From Chryseobacterium sp. MEBOG06 (lineage in GTDB: Bacteria; Bacteroidota; Bacteroidia; Flavobacteriales; Weeksellaceae), in contig NZ_CP084580.1 of NCBI RefSeq assembly GCF_021869765.1, positions 4,340,001 through 4,404,000 of the forward strand: a DNA stretch of 64,000 nucleotides. Direction: 5' to 3'. Made by a program: the position numbers and the translations under genes. The notes beneath the pieces were generated by a model. It did no database searches. It was not told where the DNA came from and saw nothing but the letters and a program-made list of their open reading frames with translations. Below, piece by piece: positions 59,843-64,000 of this stretch (the first letter of the stretch is position 1; every line of letters begins with the position of its first letter).

Positions 59843-62743
59843 TTAATTAGGTTTGTCGTCTGTTAGCTCAAATCCCCAATCTTTTCCTTTTTGGATCGCT
59901 GGAATACCTTTTGTCATCCAGACCGGAGCTTTAGCTCCTTTGAGATAATAATCAAAAAACTGCTGTTCACGAATTTGGATATCTTTCCTATTCTGGCGCT
60001 TTATAAGATTGTGATCATCGCCATTATAATTCAGAAGCCATACAGGTTTTCCGAGGCGGCGCAATGCTGTAAACATTTCTATCCCCTGATACCATGGCAC
60101 TGCTCCATCTTTATCATTACTCATAATCACTACCGGAGTTTTTACTTTGTCAATGGCAAAAAGCGGTGAGTTCTTAATATAAAGCTCAGGGGCTTCCCAT
60201 AAAGTTTTCCCCAATCTGCTTTGTGATTTTTCATACTGAAACTGTCTGTTCATTCCTGAACTCCATCGGATTCCTCCATACGCGGAAGTCATATTCACAA
60301 CAGGAGCACCACTCCAGGCGGCTGCATACATATTGGTATGAGCAATAAGATAAGCTACCTGATAACCACCCCAGCTCTGTCCCTGAATTCCGATTTTCGA
60401 GCCATCTACCCATGCATTCTGCTTCAGCTTTTCAACTCCGGAATTAATATAATCCATCGCAGATTCCCCGGGAAGACCATCTACATAAGAAATATCAGGG
60501 GTAAAAACCAGATATCCGTTGCTCACAAAATAAGAAATATTTAATCTTGAAGGTGTTGGAGCCGGTTCTACATATCGGTTCAGGTTATCCGAAAGCTTTT
60601 CATAGAAATAGACAATCATAGGATACTTTTTGTTCGGATCGAAGTTTTCCGGTTTGTATAAAATACCTGTAGAGGTATTTCCTTTTGGCGTTGTCCAGTT
60701 CACAAGTTCATCAGTACCCCAATTATAAAGGCTTTGTTGCTGGTTTGTATTGCTCAGTTTTTGCTGTTCCAAGAAATCAGATGTAGCAAAAATGTTTGGA
60801 GAATCAGTATAGGACTCTTTTACTAAGATATATTCTTCCGTATTTTTCGCTTTCTGAAGACTTCTATATCCCCAGACATTTTCCATCTGGATTTTCACTG
60901 GGTCAGAATTCGACTGAATAGATGTTTTAAAAATTCCGTTCGCCTTGGATATATTATCAAATGCTGACAAGTAGATAGGTGATTTTCGGTTTAAACTTTT
61001 AATATCTTTATCTAAGTCGTAGGTATCAAATGTTATTTTATTCTTACGTCCAAATCCATTGGTAATATTTCTCGGTTTTTTCGACCCGTTCAGGAAAAAC
61101 TCCCAAAGGTCGAAACGGTCCCGGATAATCACAGACTCATCATTATCTGTCCACGATGCGATACCATAAGCATTTGGAAAATCCGGCATATCAAACTCTT
61201 CGTCAACGAAAGAAACCGGCAATCCGATATTGAGAGGATGAATTTGTTTTGTTTTAACATTATAACTGGACCATTGCCCTTTCTCAATGTCAAAAATCAC
61301 AACAAAATTCCCAAGTGGAGATACAGCAATTGATCCGTCTAAATCTTTAATGACTTCCGTTCTTTCTCCTGTTTTATTATCGATCAGGAAATACGTTTTC
61401 TTTGTTGCCCCTTCCCATTGTGAAGGAATACGGTTATTCAAACTTGTAATACCTATGGTAAAGGCAGCATTGCCCTGGTTTACCAATCGTAAAGTATCCA
61501 AATCCTCTCCGTCAATATTTCTAAAGAAATCCGGTTTTTCTGTCTGCATTACTGCAGCATACGATTTTTTCAGATCATTTTTCAATTCCTTTAGCTGTAC
61601 CGTTTGGAGATAATCATCTTTATAATTCCAGATATCTACAACAGCATGGTCATTTGCAATCATTGCGGTATCTTTCGCTATAGGTTTTGGAGCAACACCA
61701 AAATACAGCTGCTTTCCATTCTTGCTGAATAAGGGTAAACGGTTTTCGGAAACTACCCAATCCTTTTTCATCTGTGCATGGTCATTGCTTACAATTTCTT
61801 TTTTATTTCCTTTAAAATTAAAGTAATACAACTGATACAGTTTCACCAGATCATTCTGTGCAGAAGAAGTTCCTACAAATGCCAATTGGTTTCCATCTTC
61901 ATCAAAAGACAGCTGAGAAAAATCGCCTTCCATTTCCGAGATCTTATTTACAGATCCTTTCTGCAGATCTACTACCTGTATGGTTTGAAATGCATATTTC
62001 TTTGGCTTTGATTTGTCATTATCTTTTTTATCAGCAGGTTTTTCATCTACTGCATCTTTGTCACCCTTTTTATCCTTGCTGATTTTCTCTTCAGGTTTTT
62101 TGGTCACAAAAGCAAGCTGCTTTCCGTTTTTACTGAATTCATAGCGGATTACATTATCATATGTAGTACTCCTACCATTCAAAAGATTACGTACTACCAA
62201 CTGCAGTGGCTTTACATTTTTATCATCATCTTTATTCTCTTCTCCATCATCTTTATCAGAAGCATCATCCGAAGATTTATCATTTACATTTTCAAGAATA
62301 TAAGCAATATAAGAAGCTGTCTTCTCAGGAGTTTTAAATGATTTTACATTAGGAATTTTTTCCGTCTGACCACTCAGAAAATCTACTATTGCAAGGCTGT
62401 CTTTTGTTAATTTATTTTTTTTAAGCTTTTTATCTTTTACTGCTTTTATATCCTTATACAATGGACGGATTTGAAAAACAGCAAATCTCGAATCATCCGT
62501 AAAAGCTACTTTTGTTCCTCTGGCAAACTTCTTTGACGTTTTATTTTTAACTGAATACAAAAGAAGGTTAGAATTTCCTTCCTGAGGATCTACAGAATAG
62601 GCTACCCATTTTCCGTCATTTGAGATTTTTCTCGTGCCTATATTCTGCCAGCTGTCATAGACAGAATGGTCTAAAGGCTTTTTCTGTCCATACACACAAC
62701 AGGTCATTATGAGCAGAATAAAAACTGTACATTTCAACTTCAT
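59843..62743 (-). CDS. S9 family serine peptidase (prolyl oligopeptidase-like)
   Basis: A 966-residue exported peptidase with signal peptide KLKCTVFILLIMTCCVYG. Residues about 30-690 form the beta-propeller, interrupted by two highly charged Asp/Lys-rich inserts (about 155-178 and 222-252). The catalytic alpha/beta domain has GQSWGGY with Ser790, the Asp region SNDKDGAVP (Asp879) and His911 in GDDHNLIK. The triad is complete. S9 enzymes of this type release dipeptides or short peptides in the periplasm and support growth on protein. It is monocistronic. Confidence 0.95.
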   Translation of the reverse strand: MKLKCTVFILLIMTCCVYGQKKPLDHSVYDSWQNIGTRKISNDGKWVAYSVDPQEGNSNLLLYSVKNKTSKKFARGTKVAFTDDSRFAVFQIRPLYKDIKAVKDKKLKKNKLTKDSLAIVDFLSGQTEKIPNVKSFKTPEKTASYIAYILENVNDKSSDDASDKDDGEENKDDDKNVKPLQLVVRNLLNGRSTTYDNVIRYEFSKNGKQLAFVTKKPEEKISKDKKGDKDAVDEKPADKKDNDKSKPKKYAFQTIQVVDLQKGSVNKISEMEGDFSQLSFDEDGNQLAFVGTSSAQNDLVKLYQLYYFNFKGNKKEIVSNDHAQMKKDWVVSENRLPLFSKNGKQLYFGVAPKPIAKDTAMIANDHAVVDIWNYKDDYLQTVQLKELKNDLKKSYAAVMQTEKPDFFRNIDGEDLDTLRLVNQGNAAFTIGITSLNNRIPSQWEGATKKTYFLIDNKTGERTEVIKDLDGSIAVSPLGNFVVIFDIEKGQWSSYNVKTKQIHPLNIGLPVSFVDEEFDMPDFPNAYGIASWTDNDESVIIRDRFDLWEFFLNGSKKPRNITNGFGRKNKITFDTYDLDKDIKSLNRKSPIYLSAFDNISKANGIFKTSIQSNSDPVKIQMENVWGYRSLQKAKNTEEYILVKESYTDSPNIFATSDFLEQQKLSNTNQQQSLYNWGTDELVNWTTPKGNTSTGILYKPENFDPNKKYPMIVYFYEKLSDNLNRYVEPAPTPSRLNISYFVSNGYLVFTPDISYVDGLPGESAMDYINSGVEKLKQNAWVDGSKIGIQGQSWGGYQVAYLIAHTNMYAAAWSGAPVVNMTSAYGGIRWSSGMNRQFQYEKSQSRLGKTLWEAPELYIKNSPLFAIDKVKTPVVIMSNDKDGAVPWYQGIEMFTALRRLGKPVWLLNYNGDDHNLIKRQNRKDIQIREQQFFDYYLKGAKAPVWMTKGIPAIQKGKDWGFELTDDKPN

Positions 62744-62825
62744 TTTAAAAAAATTTAAGGATTAAAAGTACTATATTTCTTTGATAAATCCACATGATGC
62801 ATTTGTTTCATTATAAATAGAAACA

Positions 62826-62839
62826 ATGTCATTCTGTCA
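62826..62839 (+). promoter_or_regulatory. TGTCA direct repeat upstream of htpG
   Basis: ATGTCATTCTGTCA has two TGTCA half sites 8 bp apart, about 60 bp before the htpG ATG. It is duplicated at 59719. It may be a heat-shock control element; this is inferred only from position. Confidence 0.4.
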
Positions 62840-62898
62840 TATTCCTCTGAGTGGTATTTTTTTTGAGAAATATTTGAAAATTAAAAAATCTAAATATG

Positions 62899-64000
62899 AT
62901 GACGAAAGGAAATATTAATGTATCTGTGGAAAACATTTTCCCGCTTATTAAAAAATTTCTTTACAGTGACCACGAAATATTCTTAAGAGAATTAATTTCT
63001 AACGCTACTGATGCTACTTTGAAATTGAAACACCTTACTAGCATTGGAGAAGCAAAAGTAGAATATGGCAATCCGAAACTTGAAGTTAAAATTGATAAAG
63101 ACCAGAAAACACTACGCATCATCGATCAGGGAATCGGTATGACAAGTGAAGAGGTTGAGAAATACATCAATCAGGTTGCATTTTCAGGAGCTGAAGAATT
63201 TTTGGAGAAATATAAAGATTCTGCAAAAGACTCAGGAATTATCGGACATTTCGGTCTTGGATTCTACTCTGCATTCATGGTTGCTGAAAAAGTAGAGATC
63301 CTTACCAAGTCTTATAAAGATGAACCGGCTGTACGTTGGATCTGTGATGGAAGTCCGGAATTTACTCTTGAAGAAACTACTGACAAAACTGACAGGGGAA
63401 CAGAAATTATTCTTCATATTGCAGAAGATTCTGTAGAATTTTTAGAAGAAGCCAAAATACGTGAGTTATTATTAAAATACAATAAATTCATGCCTGTTCC
63501 GATCAAGTTCGGAACTAAAACACATACCCTTCCATTACCGGAAAACGCTCCGGAAGATGCTGTTGCTGAAACTGAAGAAGTAGACAATATTATCAACAAC
63601 CCCGTGCCGGCATGGACGATCGCTCCAAGTGAACTAACGAACGAGGATTACATGAAGTTCTACCACGAGCTGTATCCTATGCAGTTTGAGGAACCTCTAT
63701 TCAATATACATCTGAATGTTGATTATCCTTTCAACCTTACCGGAGTTCTATTCTTCCCAAAACTGAGCAACAACTTAAATATAGATAAGGATAAAATTCA
63801 GCTGTATCAGAATCAGGTATTCGTAACGGATGAAGTAAAAGGAATCGTTCCGGATTTCCTAATGCTTCTGAGAGGAGTAATTGATTCTCCGGATATCCCA
63901 TTGAATGTTTCCCGTTCTTATCTCCAGGCAGATGGTGCTGTAAAAAAGATTTCTTCTTACATCACTAAAAAAGTAGCCGACAAAATGGCTTCTCTAATCA
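62899..64000 (+). CDS. htpG: Chaperone HtpG (Hsp90), N-terminal part
   Basis: The gene runs off the right edge; 367 codons are visible. The ATG at 62899 gives MTKGNINVSVENIFPLIKKFLYSDHEIFLRELISNATDATLKL, the standard HtpG start; another ATG at 62896 adds one Met. The ATP-binding GHKL domain is clear: LRIIDQGIGMTSEEVEKYINQVAFSGA and GIIGHFGLGFYSAFMVAEKV. The middle domain follows. An ATP-dependent folding chaperone, usually heat-induced; see the TGTCA repeats upstream. Confidence 0.97.
   Translation, partial: MTKGNINVSVENIFPLIKKFLYSDHEIFLRELISNATDATLKLKHLTSIGEAKVEYGNPKLEVKIDKDQKTLRIIDQGIGMTSEEVEKYINQVAFSGAEEFLEKYKDSAKDSGIIGHFGLGFYSAFMVAEKVEILTKSYKDEPAVRWICDGSPEFTLEETTDKTDRGTEIILHIAEDSVEFLEEAKIRELLLKYNKFMPVPIKFGTKTHTLPLPENAPEDAVAETEEVDNIINNPVPAWTIAPSELTNEDYMKFYHELYPMQFEEPLFNIHLNVDYPFNLTGVLFFPKLSNNLNIDKDKIQLYQNQVFVTDEVKGIVPDFLMLLRGVIDSPDIPLNVSRSYLQADGAVKKISSYITKKVADKMASLI

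Overview
This 64 kb window is chromosomal DNA from a member of the Bacteroidota, most likely Chryseobacterium or a close relative in the Weeksellaceae. Several things point there. The DNA is AT-rich. Three secreted proteins carry a type IX secretion (T9SS) sorting domain with the ending GTYIVTGT...K-I-I-K. Promoters are of the TAnnTTTG (-7) type, and Shine-Dalgarno sites are rare. Isoprenoids come from the mevalonate route (HMG-CoA reductase). I see no phage, insertion sequence, CRISPR array, rRNA or tRNA.

Layout. 0-4.2 kb: end of a membrane protein, aroC, thioredoxin-fold proteins and a YkvA protein. 4.3-8.5 kb: an OPRT-OMP decarboxylase fusion, then a large protein that looks like a dead M1 peptidase joined to an outer-membrane barrel. 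8.7-11.3 kb: three T9SS cargo genes, one frameshifted in a G6 tract. 11.4-27 kb: housekeeping genes (dusB, deoC, Lrp regulator, trmD, NDH-2-like oxidoreductase, GH25 lysozyme, hydrolase fusion, deoxyribonucleotidase, ABC-F, Gfo/Idh/MocA oxidoreductase). 27-34 kb: TonB siderophore receptor with a PepSY partner, small porin, 1-Cys peroxiredoxin, MscS, sucC. 34.4-39 kb: a three-component export operon (ABC, HlyD, TolC) with a strikingly degenerate ATPase domain, preceded by a possible 45-residue peptide gene. 39-44.2 kb: ClC channel and a tightly packed HMG-CoA reductase operon containing a 55-residue membrane protein. 44.4-47.9 kb: a radical SAM DNA-repair protein and its TIGR03915-type partner, separated by an HxlR-pirin pair. 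48.7-64 kb: alkylation repair, peroxiredoxin, a second HxlR regulator, pfkA, gapA, recA, an S9 peptidase and the start of htpG.

The most notable signal is the 840-bp gene-free stretch at 47,893-48,730. It holds seven perfect copies of TGTGGATAA, the reverse complement of the DnaA box TTATCCACA. All are in one orientation inside a shared 14-mer, at alternating spacings of about 122 and 135 bp. I interpret it as the likely chromosomal replication origin, although dnaA is not in the window.

Many start codons were corrected inward from the longest open frame. In several genes the TAnnTTTG box overlaps the upstream TTG or GTG candidate and lies only 3-6 bp before an ATG, which suggests leaderless or nearly leaderless transcripts. 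Family names come from motif recognition by eye; no database search was run.
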